A program made the position numbers and the translations under genes. A DNA stretch of 56,338 bases, taken from Ruminococcus sp. (GTDB taxonomy: Bacteria > Bacillota > Clostridia > Oscillospirales > Acutalibacteraceae). The notes under the pieces were generated by a model that worked only from the letters and a program-made list of their open reading frames with translations, made no database searches and had not been told where the DNA came from. This document shows, piece by piece, positions 42,001-52,124 of the stretch. Each line of letters begins with the position of its first letter. Position 1 is the first letter of the stretch. The DNA lies in NCBI GenBank assembly GCA_017464765.1, contig JAFTYK010000048.1:1-56338 (forward strand). Reading direction: 5' to 3'.

Positions 42001-43062
42001 ATGAAAAAACATCTTGTACTTATCGTAAATGTAATTTTGGTTTTAGCAGTTTTAGCAGGAGTTTTCTATGCTATGGCCAAGGCTTCGAAGATGAATACCA
42101 ATGAGCCTGTGCCAAAAGCTACCGTAGACCAGATTGCAACAGTTGATGAGCCTACCGTTGCTCAGACAGTTTATTCAATCGGCATTATTCAGCATTCGAA
42201 TATCGATGACTGCAATAGTGTTTACCAGGGGTTTATTGCTGAACTTGCAGCTAACGGATACATAAACAATAATAATATTGTGCTTGATTATTGTCTTGAA
42301 GAGGATAATGATAAATGCAAAGAAACGATTCAGAAATTCATCGATGAAGACTATGATCTGATTTTTTCTATCGGTCCTTATGCCACCAAACTGGCTGCTT
42401 CAATGACAAAGGATATCCCAATTGTTTTTGCGGCTGTACAGGAGCCGGAGCAAGAGAAGTTTGTAGAATCAAACAAAGCCCCAGGTGGAAATGTTACGGG
42501 TGTATCTGACTACACACCTTGTTTTGAACAAATTGATTCAATAAAACTGATGTTCCCTGACACGAAGAAAATCGGCGCCATTTATTTAGGTACTAATGAA
42601 AATTCTGTTACACAGGCACTCATTGGCGAAAAAGAGGCTCAGACCGAACAGGTGAATATTGAATATGTGAAATATCCTGTGAAAGATGCAAAGGAAATCC
42701 CAAGCGTTCTTGAGAGCATGGAAAAAGATGGGGTAGAGGTTATTTACGCGCCTGTTGATGCTTTTATCAACAAAAACATCAAACCTGTTGTTGAGTTTTC
42801 TAATGAAAACAAAATACCGATTTTTTGTGGTAATCTCACTATGCTTGAGAAAGGTTGTTTTTCAACTAGTGTAATTAATTACCCATCAATCGGAGGCGCA
42901 GCGGGTGATATGGCTCTTGATATCCTGTATAAGGGAGCCGATCCTGCGACAACTCCAATAGCGTATATTTATGATTGCTATCTGCATATTAATGAAAAGT
43001 CGATGAAAAAGCTCGAGGTTGAGATTTCTTCTGAAATCCTCGACTTTGCAATAATTGAATAA
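42001..43062 (+). CDS. ABC-type substrate-binding protein (TrpX-like), orphan
   Basis: A 353-residue periplasmic-binding-fold protein of the ABC_sub_bind (PF04392-like) group: an N-terminal helix, then GIIQHSNIDDCNSVYQGF, FSIGPYATKLAASM and VFAAVQEPEQ. Relatives bind amino acids such as tryptophan or tyrosine. The N-terminal helix lacks a lipobox cysteine, so it is probably a membrane-anchored or secreted protein rather than a lipoprotein. No permease or ATPase gene is adjacent, and it has its own promoter. Confidence 0.85.
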   Translation: MKKHLVLIVNVILVLAVLAGVFYAMAKASKMNTNEPVPKATVDQIATVDEPTVAQTVYSIGIIQHSNIDDCNSVYQGFIAELAANGYINNNNIVLDYCLEEDNDKCKETIQKFIDEDYDLIFSIGPYATKLAASMTKDIPIVFAAVQEPEQEKFVESNKAPGGNVTGVSDYTPCFEQIDSIKLMFPDTKKIGAIYLGTNENSVTQALIGEKEAQTEQVNIEYVKYPVKDAKEIPSVLESMEKDGVEVIYAPVDAFINKNIKPVVEFSNENKIPIFCGNLTMLEKGCFSTSVINYPSIGGAAGDMALDILYKGADPATTPIAYIYDCYLHINEKSMKKLEVEISSEILDFAIIE

Positions 43063-43102
43063 ATTCCAAATTGTAAATTAATTGTGAAGTGACAAAATAC
43101 AC

Positions 43103-43136
43103 TTGATTTTTTACATATATTGGTATAAAATATAAT
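43103..43136 (+). promoter_or_regulatory. groESL promoter region
   Basis: TTGATT (43103-43108) with TATAAA at 43124-43129 (15 bp) or TATAAT at 43131-43136 (22 bp from it, or 15 bp from TTTACA at 43110-43115). The exact pairing is uncertain, but the -10 abuts the CIRCE element. Confidence 0.5.
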
Positions 43137-43162
43137 TAGCACTCGAAAAGCGCGAGTGCTAA
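43136..43162. promoter_or_regulatory. CIRCE element (HrcA operator)
   Basis: TTAGCACTC (43136-43144), 9 bp, GAGTGCTAA (43154-43162) is the exact CIRCE consensus. HrcA binds it and represses groESL until heat stress titrates GroEL away from HrcA. hrcA is not in the window. Confidence 0.97.
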
Positions 43163-43194
43163 TTTCTTTATAAATTACGAGGAGGCTATATATA

Positions 43195-43479
43195 ATGACT
43201 ATTAAACCACTTATTGACAGAGTTGTACTTAAACTTGACAACGCTGAACAGACTACCGCTTCAGGTATTGTCCTTTCATCACAGGCACAGGAAAAGCCAC
43301 AGTATGCTAATGTTGTTGCTGTAGGTCCTGGCGGATTTGTTGATGGTAACGAAGTTAAAATGTACGTAAGCGTTGGTGATAAGGTTATCACTTCAAAATA
43401 CGCAGGCACAGAAGTTAAGATTGATGGCGAGGAGTACACTATTGTACGTCAGTCTGATATCTTAGCAATTGTAGAATAA
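43195..43479 (+). CDS. groES: Co-chaperonin GroES
   Basis: A 94-residue GroES that caps the GroEL cavity. It starts MTIKPLIDRVVLKLD, has the mobile-loop region TTASGIVLSSQAQEKPQ, and ends YTIVRQSDILAIVE. It is preceded by CIRCE and the SD GAGGAGG and lies 17 bp before groEL. Confidence 0.98.
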   Translation: MTIKPLIDRVVLKLDNAEQTTASGIVLSSQAQEKPQYANVVAVGPGGFVDGNEVKMYVSVGDKVITSKYAGTEVKIDGEEYTIVRQSDILAIVE

Positions 43480-43493
43480 TCGGAGGTATATGA

Positions 43494-45122
<1,629 letters not shown>

Positions 45123-45152
45123 TTAAAATAAATAATATATTCAAGCATAAAG

Positions 45153-45184
45153 AAACACCGTGTGAGTTTTCACACGGTGTTTTT
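45153..45184 (+). terminator. Intrinsic terminator after groEL
   Basis: A 12-bp perfect stem (AAACACCGTGTG at 45153-45164 with CACACGGTGTTT at 45171-45182), a 6-nt loop and a T tract. Confidence 0.9.
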
Positions 45185-45209
45185 GTTAGCAGATTTAGTT
45201 TGTCTATAA

Positions 45210-46172
45210 TCAGAACTCTTCTTTTACAGAACGCACGAAAAGCTTTGAAAGTTCGTCTTTGAAGTCTTTTTCCTCGAATAAGATGTTGTAAACAGCGGTA
45301 GTAATCGGCATTTCTACGTTGTACTGTTTTGAAAGTTTTACTAGCGCTTTCGAAGTCATAACACCCTCAGCTAGTTTCTCAAACTTTTCACCCTTTGAGT
45401 AGCTTTCGCCATAACGACGATTGTGACTCCAAGGTGAGAAGAGAGTTGCCTCGTAATCGCCCAAATGACACAATCCATACGCTGAAAGATCGTTGCCTCC
45501 CATAGCAGAAATAAGTCTGCTGATTTCTCTTGGCGCTCTCGCCATAAGCGCACCTTTGAGAGAAGTGTAGCCAATACCGTCGAGCATACCCGCCGCAATA
45601 CCAATAACGTTTTTAGCGGCAGCTCCGATTTCACTACCGATAAGGTCAGTGCCTATGTAAAATCTAATCAAATCAGAAGAAAACTCGTTTACAAGCTTGT
45701 GTTTAACTTCTTCATTATTACTGTCAATAACCATACAGTTAGGGATACCTTTAACGTAATCCTGAGGGTGTCCCGGACCTACCCAAACAGCAACGGGTGT
45801 TTTACTTTCATCAACAAACGACGATACAACCTCAGTAAGTCGGCAACCTGTTTCCACCTCAACGCCCTTCATACAAAGAACGATTGTTTTACCCTCGAGC
45901 GGATACTTTGCGATATCTTTCATATATGAACGCAGGTACTGTGAAGAAATAGAAATAATGATAGTTTGAGCGTGAGCTACAGCTTTCTCTAAATCTGAAG
46001 TAACCTCGATAGATTCAGGGTAGGTGAGGTAGTCATTTTTATGTGTATCACGAAGCTCTATAAGTTCAGGGGCAGTTTCTAAACCGCACGAAATAACATC
46101 GTGTCCGATTTTATCTAAATACCACGCTATACAGCTACCCCAGCGTCCACAGCCTAATACAGAAATTTTCAT
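45210..46172 (-). CDS. gpsA: NAD(P)H-dependent glycerol-3-phosphate dehydrogenase
   Basis: It makes sn-glycerol 3-phosphate for phospholipids from dihydroxyacetone phosphate. The N-terminal Rossmann motif is GCGRWGSCIA, where most GpsA have GxGxWGT. The catalytic region has WVGPGHPQD and KNVIGIAAGMLDGIGY. At 320 residues it has the usual length. The start has the SD AGGAG. It follows the probable 6S RNA on the same strand by about 25 bp. Confidence 0.93.
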   Translation of the reverse strand: MKISVLGCGRWGSCIAWYLDKIGHDVISCGLETAPELIELRDTHKNDYLTYPESIEVTSDLEKAVAHAQTIIISISSQYLRSYMKDIAKYPLEGKTIVLCMKGVEVETGCRLTEVVSSFVDESKTPVAVWVGPGHPQDYVKGIPNCMVIDSNNEEVKHKLVNEFSSDLIRFYIGTDLIGSEIGAAAKNVIGIAAGMLDGIGYTSLKGALMARAPREISRLISAMGGNDLSAYGLCHLGDYEATLFSPWSHNRRYGESYSKGEKFEKLAEGVMTSKALVKLSKQYNVEMPITTAVYNILFEEKDFKDELSKLFVRSVKEEF

Positions 46173-46196
46173 GATGTTTCTCCTATGTACAAATAA

Positions 46197-46385
46197 TAAA
46201 AAAGCCCCGCCTGACCGTATCGGCTAAACATAACCTGCCTACGAAGTGACAGGTGGGTGTCCACCCTTCAGCTTTAGGCTCCCTTCGTCCCGTAGGGGGA
46301 GGTCTGCACACCGCTGACGGAGTAAAACTCCCGATTTAAAGGTTGTAGGGTTATTTTCACCGATTCGCGAATCAGGCAGGAAGAA
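46197..46385 (-). ncRNA. ssrS: Probable 6S RNA
   Basis: A GC-rich, non-coding stretch of about 190 nt folds, on the minus strand, into one long rod. The closing stem pairs CCTGCCTGA (46380-46372) with TCAGGCGGG (46214-46206). Further in, ATCGG/CCGAT, ATAACC/GGTTAT and CTAC/GTAG pair in register, leaving a large internal bubble with a small CGGGAG..CTCCG hairpin. The 3' end runs into T6. Length, rod shape, central bubble and 3' poly-U match 6S RNA, which binds SigA RNA polymerase in stationary phase. The name rests on structure only; the ends are approximate. Confidence 0.6.
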
Positions 46386-46387
46386 AA

Positions 46388-46678
46388 TCATTCTTCAGAA
46401 AAAAGCTCTTCGAATCTCTTCTCGAAAATCTCAGCTAATTCGTCGAGTAAATCGTCGTCTTCGACTTCGGCGAGCTGTTCCTCTCCATCTTCTTCGATAA
46501 CTTCCATAATGTAGTACTCGCCGTCATCAGTAACAGCGCTCTGAGCATCATCAAAGATAGGATACAAAGCGTAGAAAACGCCTTTTTCGTTTTCGATAGT
46601 GTCTATGATTTCAAAGTTATGCTCAACGTTCTCATCGTCAATGAGAGTAATGAGATCAGGTGCAAATTCTTTATCCAT
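46388..46678 (-). CDS. DUF1292 family protein
   Basis: A 96-residue, very acidic protein starting MDKEFAPDLITLIDDENVEH, typical of DUF1292. The family is common next to ruvX and alaS in Firmicutes but has no known biochemical role. The start at 46678 is 9 nt from AAAGGAG; the longer in-frame start at 46708 precedes this SD. Confidence 0.88.
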   Translation of the reverse strand: MDKEFAPDLITLIDDENVEHNFEIIDTIENEKGVFYALYPIFDDAQSAVTDDGEYYIMEVIEEDGEEQLAEVEDDDLLDELAEIFEKRFEELFSEE

Positions 46679-46707
46679 AATTAATAGCTCCTTTATAGTA
46701 TACAACA

Positions 46708-46736
46708 ATTTTACCTTGTATATCCCTTTTAGTCAA
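46708..46736 (-). promoter_or_regulatory. Promoter of the DUF1292 gene
   Basis: On the minus strand TTGACT (46736-46731), 17-bp spacer, TAAAAT (46713-46708), about 30 bp before the start codon. It may also supply the 6S-like RNA and gpsA by read-through. Confidence 0.65.
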
Positions 46737-46816
46737 GAAATATTAGGTATAATCTTTTGACAAAAATGTAATAAAATCGCTTGTTTTCGTGATTATTGCC
46801 AATTTTTCCTTAACTA

Positions 46817-46845
46817 TTGAAAAAATATATTTTTAGGTGTATAAT
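46817..46845 (+). promoter_or_regulatory. SigA-type promoter of the sugar-transferase unit
   Basis: TTGAAA (46817-46822), 17-bp spacer, perfect TATAAT (46840-46845). Confidence 0.75.
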
Positions 46846-46891
46846 ACATTAGCATTTCAAGATTTATAATAGTATTTTTGGAGGCTTTAAA

Positions 46892-47584
46892 ATGATACTC
46901 AAACCATTTGAAACTCTTCCTAAAGAGTTCCAAAATGATGAGGTTAAGCACTACTATGATATCCTTTGTACTAAACGCAAGAGTTTACTTATAAAGCGTG
47001 TTATGGATTTTGTGCTTGCTCTTATTATGACGGTATTACTTTTGATTCCGATGCTTATTATAGCTATAATGATAAAATGTACGTCTAAAGGTCCTGTTTT
47101 ATACAAGCAGGAAAGAGTCACCACTTATGGAAAGAAGTTCAAGATTTTTAAATTCAGAACAATGAAAGTCGGTGCTGATAAAGAAGGTTTGCTGACAACG
47201 GAAAATGATGATAGAATCACTAAAATCGGTCATCTGCTGCGAAAAGTAAGATTTGACGAATTGCCACAGATTTTCCATGTTTTATCAGGAAAAATGAGTA
47301 TTGTCGGCACTCGTCCTGAGGTGACTAAATACGTTGAGCGTTACTCTCCTTCTATGTACGCTACCTTACTTATGCCAGCCGGCGTAACTTCGTTTGCAAG
47401 CATTAAGTACAAAGACGAGGACAGAATTATCGGAGAGATTTCTGACCCTAAGGAAATTGATGAGATTTACGTCAATGAGATTTTACCTAAAAAAATGAGA
47501 TATAACCTCAAATACATCGAGCGTTTCAGCTTTAAGCGAGATATTTACTTGATGTACAAAACTGTAAAACAGGTTATTTTCTAA
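46892..47584 (+). CDS. Undecaprenyl-phosphate sugar phosphotransferase
   Basis: A 230-residue bacterial sugar transferase (WcaJ/EpsL C-terminal type) that moves a sugar-1-phosphate from a nucleotide sugar to the lipid carrier and so starts a surface polysaccharide. One helix (residues 36-58) precedes the catalytic domain with GPVLYKQERV, FKFRTMKVGAD, LLRKVRFDELPQ and VGTRPEV. It pairs with the polymerase-like gene downstream; no glycosyltransferases or Wzx-type gene are adjacent. Confidence 0.92.
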   Translation: MILKPFETLPKEFQNDEVKHYYDILCTKRKSLLIKRVMDFVLALIMTVLLLIPMLIIAIMIKCTSKGPVLYKQERVTTYGKKFKIFKFRTMKVGADKEGLLTTENDDRITKIGHLLRKVRFDELPQIFHVLSGKMSIVGTRPEVTKYVERYSPSMYATLLMPAGVTSFASIKYKDEDRIIGEISDPKEIDEIYVNEILPKKMRYNLKYIERFSFKRDIYLMYKTVKQVIF

Positions 47585-47637
47585 ATATTATACACTAATT
47601 ATACACTAAAATCAGGTCGATTAAGGAGTGAACAAAA

Positions 47638-49098
47638 GTGGATAAGCTAAAAGCTGTACTCACAAACAACTCGCTTTTCAGAATCAGCTATATTGTATGT
47701 TTGTTTTTCTGTAATGTTTCTTTTGTTCAGGTCCCTGCGTATGTCGGCTTGGTTTTTCTGTTTTTATGGGGTGTTTTCCTGCTTTTTTATAACGAGCGCA
47801 AGAGGAGAGTTTTTTCGAAAACACGTTTTGGGTTGTGGCTTCTAGCGTTTTTGTTCTTTTCTACTATCACAGCTATTATCCATATTAAGGATAACTTTTT
47901 TTATAACATAGTTATACAGTTACATGTAAGTATTTGCTTTTTTATTTTTTATGCTTTACATACAGAAAAGCATCTGAATTTCAGACGCGAGCTTTACGGT
48001 GTTTGTCGTTTTATTGTCTATACGACGACTATAGTTGGAGTGCTTGGCCTTGCGTGTCTTATGGCGGGCATCAGCTTTGAGGTTATGTCGATAAAGTTTA
48101 TAATATATGAGAATCGATTTACAGGTATTTACTCAAACCCTAACACTCTTGGTTTTGTTTCCGTTGTCGCTATTTTCTGTATTCACATGCTCACAAAAAC
48201 AAACTTCATTGAATTGTCAGGGCAGGAGAGAGTGTCGAGAATCTGGCTTTTGAGTGCCGCTGCAATAAACAGTATGTGCTTGTTCCTTTGTGATTCAAAC
48301 GGTGCTATTGTTCTTATTGTTTTCTATGTTATTACTTTCGTGCTTTATAAGATGTTCGGTTCTGAGCGTGAGTTTTCAAAAAAGCAGATTATTACTAAGC
48401 TTATTGCACTGGTGCTTGCAGGAACATTTATTGTTGGTTGTGCGTTTTTTGTGAGATTTTTTACGCAGGCAGGCTTTACCGAGATTCTGGAAAAAGCTGA
48501 GGTAGGTATCCAGAAACTCGACGAACAAAAAATGGAAGAGGATATTTTCTATGCAACAGAGCGTATTACCTTCAGTCACATTAATAAGAATTTAGATAGC
48601 GGACGTTTTAAACTCTGGCGTCAGGCGGCGTCGCTGTTTTCTGATTTTCCATTGTTCGGTATAGGAAAAGGTAACGTTTATGATTATGGAGAGAGTAAAT
48701 TTGACAATGGTATTGCTTTTTCGGATATTTACGGAGAGGCTTTGTCTAAATTTGCTACCGACTTCCATAACGGTTATGCGACGATTTTAGTGTGTTCAGG
48801 CATAATCGGATTTGTGCTTTTCTCGATATTTGGTCTGAGATTTGCAAAACATATTTCGATTCATGTTTTTAAGGCTAAAAATTTGAAAGATAGCATCTTG
48901 CCGTGTATGTATTCTTTCCTTTGTGCGTATCTTGTTTATGCTTTTTTTGAAAAAGCCTTACTTTACGATGTATCATTTACAGTGTTATTCTTCTGGCTTA
49001 TTATGGGGTATGTTAGCTGCTTTTTATGTAACTACGAGCCTGATTACAGAGAGGGAATATATCTATTTAGACGTAAGGTCAGAAAATCTATACTATAA
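47638..49098 (+). CDS. O-antigen ligase/polymerase-like membrane protein
   Basis: A 486-residue protein with about 11-12 helices and a large loop in the C-terminal half containing SGRFKLWRQAASLFSDFPLFGIGKGN and the HNGY motif. That pattern is seen in Wzy polymerases and WaaL ligases. It starts with GTG after the SD AAGGAG. Together with the upstream sugar transferase it suggests a small exopolysaccharide or wall-glycan locus. Confidence 0.85.
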   Translation: MDKLKAVLTNNSLFRISYIVCLFFCNVSFVQVPAYVGLVFLFLWGVFLLFYNERKRRVFSKTRFGLWLLAFLFFSTITAIIHIKDNFFYNIVIQLHVSICFFIFYALHTEKHLNFRRELYGVCRFIVYTTTIVGVLGLACLMAGISFEVMSIKFIIYENRFTGIYSNPNTLGFVSVVAIFCIHMLTKTNFIELSGQERVSRIWLLSAAAINSMCLFLCDSNGAIVLIVFYVITFVLYKMFGSEREFSKKQIITKLIALVLAGTFIVGCAFFVRFFTQAGFTEILEKAEVGIQKLDEQKMEEDIFYATERITFSHINKNLDSGRFKLWRQAASLFSDFPLFGIGKGNVYDYGESKFDNGIAFSDIYGEALSKFATDFHNGYATILVCSGIIGFVLFSIFGLRFAKHISIHVFKAKNLKDSILPCMYSFLCAYLVYAFFEKALLYDVSFTVLFFWLIMGYVSCFLCNYEPDYREGIYLFRRKVRKSIL

Positions 49099-49111
49099 AT
49101 CACTCAAATGC

Positions 49112-49140
49112 TTGTAAAAATCACGAATATAGGTTATAAT
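49112..49140 (+). promoter_or_regulatory. Promoter of nadE, nested in a terminator
   Basis: TTGTAA (49112-49117), 17-bp spacer, perfect TATAAT (49135-49140). The expected start near 49147 falls in the 5' arm of the hairpin at 49138-49175. Confidence 0.6.
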
Positions 49141-49178
49141 ATCCATAACTATCAGTGTAGGTAGTTATGGATATTTTT
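49138..49178 (+). terminator. Terminator between the polymerase-like gene and nadE
   Basis: A 14-bp perfect stem (49138-49151 with 49162-49175) with a 10-nt loop, followed by a short T-rich run. Only read-through transcripts would contain both arms. Confidence 0.65.
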
Positions 49179-49193
49179 ATGGGAGGCCGTTTT

Positions 49194-51107
49194 ATGAATT
49201 ACGGATTTGTAAAGACTGCTTGCGCAACGCCTACTATCAAAGTAGCTGACTGTTCTTATAACAGCGAGCAGATTATCTCTCAGATTTCGTTTGCATCACA
49301 GCACGGAGCTTCACTTGTTGTTTTTCCTGAGCTTTGTGTAACAGGATACACTTGTGCGGATATGTTCTTGCACAAATTTTTGCTTGAGCAAGCTGAAAAG
49401 GCTGTTGGTCAGATTATGCAGAGAACCAGTGCGATGCCGATTATGTCTATTGTTGGTGTTCCTGTGGCTGTTGATGATGCTTTGTACAATTGTGCTGCAA
49501 TTATTTATAAAGGTGAATTGCTTGGCTTAGTTCCTAAGATTAATTTGCCTAACTATAACGAGTATAATGAATTGCGTTATTTTACATCAGGTAAAGGTGT
49601 TAAAAAGAAAATTATATACGCAGGGCAGGAAGTTGATATTGATGCCGATGTTGTTTTTTCTTGTAATCAACTCAAGGATTATAAAATCGGTGTTGAAATA
49701 TGTGAGGATTTAAACGCAGTTTGTTCTCCTTCACAGAAATTAGCTTTGCAGGGTAAAGCCACTGTTATCGCTAACCTTGCCGCAAGCAACGAATACGCAG
49801 GACGCTCAGAGTTTAGACGCGATTTAGTGCGTATCACAAGCGCAAAGCTGTGTTGTGCATATATGTTCGCGTCGGCTGGACCTGGAGAAAGTACAACAGA
49901 TTCAGTATATTCAGCACATAATATTATCGCTGAAAACGGTAATATTCTAGGTGAGTCAGTAAAATATTCCGAGGGTATAACATATGCCGATATTGATGTT
50001 GAAAGACTCGGCAGTGAACGTAGAAAGAATAATAACTTCACTTGGGTAAATGAAAGTGATATAAACAGCGTTAATTTTGATGTTACTTTAAAGCAAACCA
50101 AGCTTAACAGAAAGTTCCGTAAGCACCCGTTTATCCCGTCTGAAAAAGCTGAACTTATCAAAAGATGTGAGGATATACTTACTATGCAGGCTATCGGTCT
50201 TTCTACTCGTATGCTCAGTGCTTCGATAAAAGACTTGGTTGTTGGAATTTCCGGAGGACTTGACAGCACTTTAGCTCTAATCGTCAGCGTTAAAGCTCTC
50301 GATATTCTTGGTCTTGACAGAAAGAATCTTCACGCAATTTCTATGCCGTGCTTTGGTACAACAAAAAGAACTAAAACAAATGCAGAGAAGTTGTCGCTTG
50401 CTTACGGTGCCGATTTCTCAGTTGTTGATATCACTAAATCAGTTAAGCAGCATTTCAAAGATATAGGTCAGGACGAGAATAAGTATGACACAACTTTTGA
50501 AAATGCACAGGCTAGACAGCGTACTATGGTGCTTATGGATGTTGCTAACAAAATCGGTGGTTTGGTTGTAGGTACTGGCGATTTGTCAGAACTTGCTCTT
50601 GGTTGGGCAACATACAACGGTGACCATATGTCTATGTATGCTGTTAACGCTTCTGTTCCTAAAACTATGGTAAGACATCTCGTAGCTTATGAAACTTTGA
50701 TTTCAAGCGATGAGATTGCAGCAATTATCAAAGATATTCTTGCGACTCCTGTTTCACCTGAACTTTTGCCACCAACTGAAAACGGCGAGATTTCACAGAT
50801 AACAGAAGATGTAGTAGGACCTTATGAATTACACGATTTCTTCTTGTATTACTTTGTTCGCTATGGTTTTTCTCCTGAAAAAATCTTCTACATGGCTATG
50901 AGGACATTTGAGGGAGAATACGACCGTTACACAATCAAAAAGTGGATGCAGAAATTCTACATTCGCTTCTTTACTCAGCAGTTTAAGCGCTCGTGTATGC
51001 CTGATGGCCCTAAGGTTGGCTCTGTCAGCCTTTCACCACGTGGTGATTTCAGGATGCCTTCTGATTTACAGGTAAGACAGTGGCTTGAACGTATTAACGA
51101 ATTATAA
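49194..51107 (+). CDS. nadE: Glutamine-dependent NAD+ synthetase
   Basis: A 637-residue two-domain enzyme. The N-terminal CN-hydrolase glutaminase has E in VFPELCVTG, K in VPKINLPNY and C in VEICEDLN. The C-terminal synthetase has the PP-loop GISGGLDSTLAL and VGTGDLSELALGW. It uses glutamine-derived ammonia to amidate deamido-NAD. The start at 49194 is 7 nt from GGAGG; an ATG at 49167 in the hairpin is rejected. At this length it is of the eukaryote-like long type. Confidence 0.95.
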   Translation: MNYGFVKTACATPTIKVADCSYNSEQIISQISFASQHGASLVVFPELCVTGYTCADMFLHKFLLEQAEKAVGQIMQRTSAMPIMSIVGVPVAVDDALYNCAAIIYKGELLGLVPKINLPNYNEYNELRYFTSGKGVKKKIIYAGQEVDIDADVVFSCNQLKDYKIGVEICEDLNAVCSPSQKLALQGKATVIANLAASNEYAGRSEFRRDLVRITSAKLCCAYMFASAGPGESTTDSVYSAHNIIAENGNILGESVKYSEGITYADIDVERLGSERRKNNNFTWVNESDINSVNFDVTLKQTKLNRKFRKHPFIPSEKAELIKRCEDILTMQAIGLSTRMLSASIKDLVVGISGGLDSTLALIVSVKALDILGLDRKNLHAISMPCFGTTKRTKTNAEKLSLAYGADFSVVDITKSVKQHFKDIGQDENKYDTTFENAQARQRTMVLMDVANKIGGLVVGTGDLSELALGWATYNGDHMSMYAVNASVPKTMVRHLVAYETLISSDEIAAIIKDILATPVSPELLPPTENGEISQITEDVVGPYELHDFFLYYFVRYGFSPEKIFYMAMRTFEGEYDRYTIKKWMQKFYIRFFTQQFKRSCMPDGPKVGSVSLSPRGDFRMPSDLQVRQWLERINEL

Positions 51108-51142
51108 ATCCCTTTTGGTTAATAATAGCGTTGGTGGTATAT

Positions 51143-51628
51143 GTGAAAATTTATCTTAAACGTGACAAATCGGATGAAAACTCAAGATATATTGTTTATA
51201 CACATAGTGGTGATGAACTTTATAAAATCGTAGGGAAGCACACTCGTTCATCTCACTGTATGTATATAACACTGGGTGATAAATGTATCGCAAAAATAAA
51301 GGATACTAACCTTGCACTTTTGAGGACTTGTCATATATCGTCGAAAGACTATAACTTTCATCTTACAATTACTACGCCAAAGGATAAGTTTTTGGTTGCG
51401 TATCACGGCGTGCCGATACATCTAAGAGGGGATATACTAAACAAATCCTATGATATTTTAGATATTGATAACACAGTACTTTCTTGTGTATGTAGGAGAT
51501 TTTCTACATCTCACGATGCACTCGAAATCAATATTAACGATGATAAATATGAAATTTTAAGCATAGCCACCGCGGTGTGCCTTGATTCTTTGTGTACTAC
51601 CGATGTGATGGCTTTGCAAGCAACGTAA
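51143..51628 (+). CDS. LURP-one-related (YxjI-like) protein
   Basis: A 161-residue protein with alternating beta segments, starting MKIYLKRDKSDENSRY, which resembles the LURP-one/tubby-like YxjI fold. Such proteins have no enzymatic motif, and their function is unknown. The start codon is uncertain: GTG at 51143 has GGTGG 5 nt upstream; TTG 51131 and GTG 51134 are alternatives. It precedes the Lrp regulator by 13 bp. Confidence 0.7.
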   Translation: MKIYLKRDKSDENSRYIVYTHSGDELYKIVGKHTRSSHCMYITLGDKCIAKIKDTNLALLRTCHISSKDYNFHLTITTPKDKFLVAYHGVPIHLRGDILNKSYDILDIDNTVLSCVCRRFSTSHDALEININDDKYEILSIATAVCLDSLCTTDVMALQAT

Positions 51629-51641
51629 TGGAGGTATAACT

Positions 51642-52124
51642 ATGGATAAGCTTTTAAAGATTTTGTCTGAAAATTCAAACTATACTACAACTCAGCTCGC
51701 GCTTATGCTTAATGAGCCTGAAGATTATATCAAAGCCCAGATTAAAGAGTATGAGGATTCAGGTGTAATTCGAGGATATCAAGCTATGGTCAACTGGGAC
51801 AACGTTCCTGATGCAGGAGTTATGGCTATCATCGAGCTTAAAGTTACTCCACAGAAAGAGAAAGGTTTTGATGAGATAGCTGAAAAAGTTATGATGTTCG
51901 ATGAGGTTTCTTCTGTTTATCTTATGGCAGGTGCTTATGATCTCGCTTTAATCGTTAAGGGCGAAACCATTCAGGACGTATCTGCGTTTGTTGCTAAAAA
52001 GCTGTCTGCTCTTGAGGGCATTGTATCAACCGCGACTCATTTTATGCTAAAGAGATATAAGGAAGGCTCTGTACCTCTTGTTGATGTTGATGAGCCTACA
52101 GACAGAAGGGAAATGATACTGTGA
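51642..52124 (+). CDS. Lrp/AsnC family transcriptional regulator
   Basis: A 160-residue regulator with an N-terminal helix-turn-helix (LSENSNYTTTQLALMLNEPE) and a C-terminal RAM ligand domain (IIELKVTPQKEKG, LMAGAYDLALIVKG). It overlaps the aminotransferase gene by 4 bp, so it probably responds to an amino acid handled by that enzyme and controls this unit. Confidence 0.93.
   Translation: MDKLLKILSENSNYTTTQLALMLNEPEDYIKAQIKEYEDSGVIRGYQAMVNWDNVPDAGVMAIIELKVTPQKEKGFDEIAEKVMMFDEVSSVYLMAGAYDLALIVKGETIQDVSAFVAKKLSALEGIVSTATHFMLKRYKEGSVPLVDVDEPTDRREMIL

Noticed and set aside
46197-46385. RNase P RNA, tmRNA or SRP RNA at the structured region.
   Set aside because: None of their signature sequences is present, such as the RNase P GGAAAGTCC core, a tmRNA tag frame with TTCGATTC arm, or the SRP GGAAGCAGCC loop.
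49679-50269. A 196-codon minus-strand frame within nadE.
   Set aside because: It is antisense to the glutaminase and synthetase motifs, with serine- and leucine-rich shadow composition and no SD.
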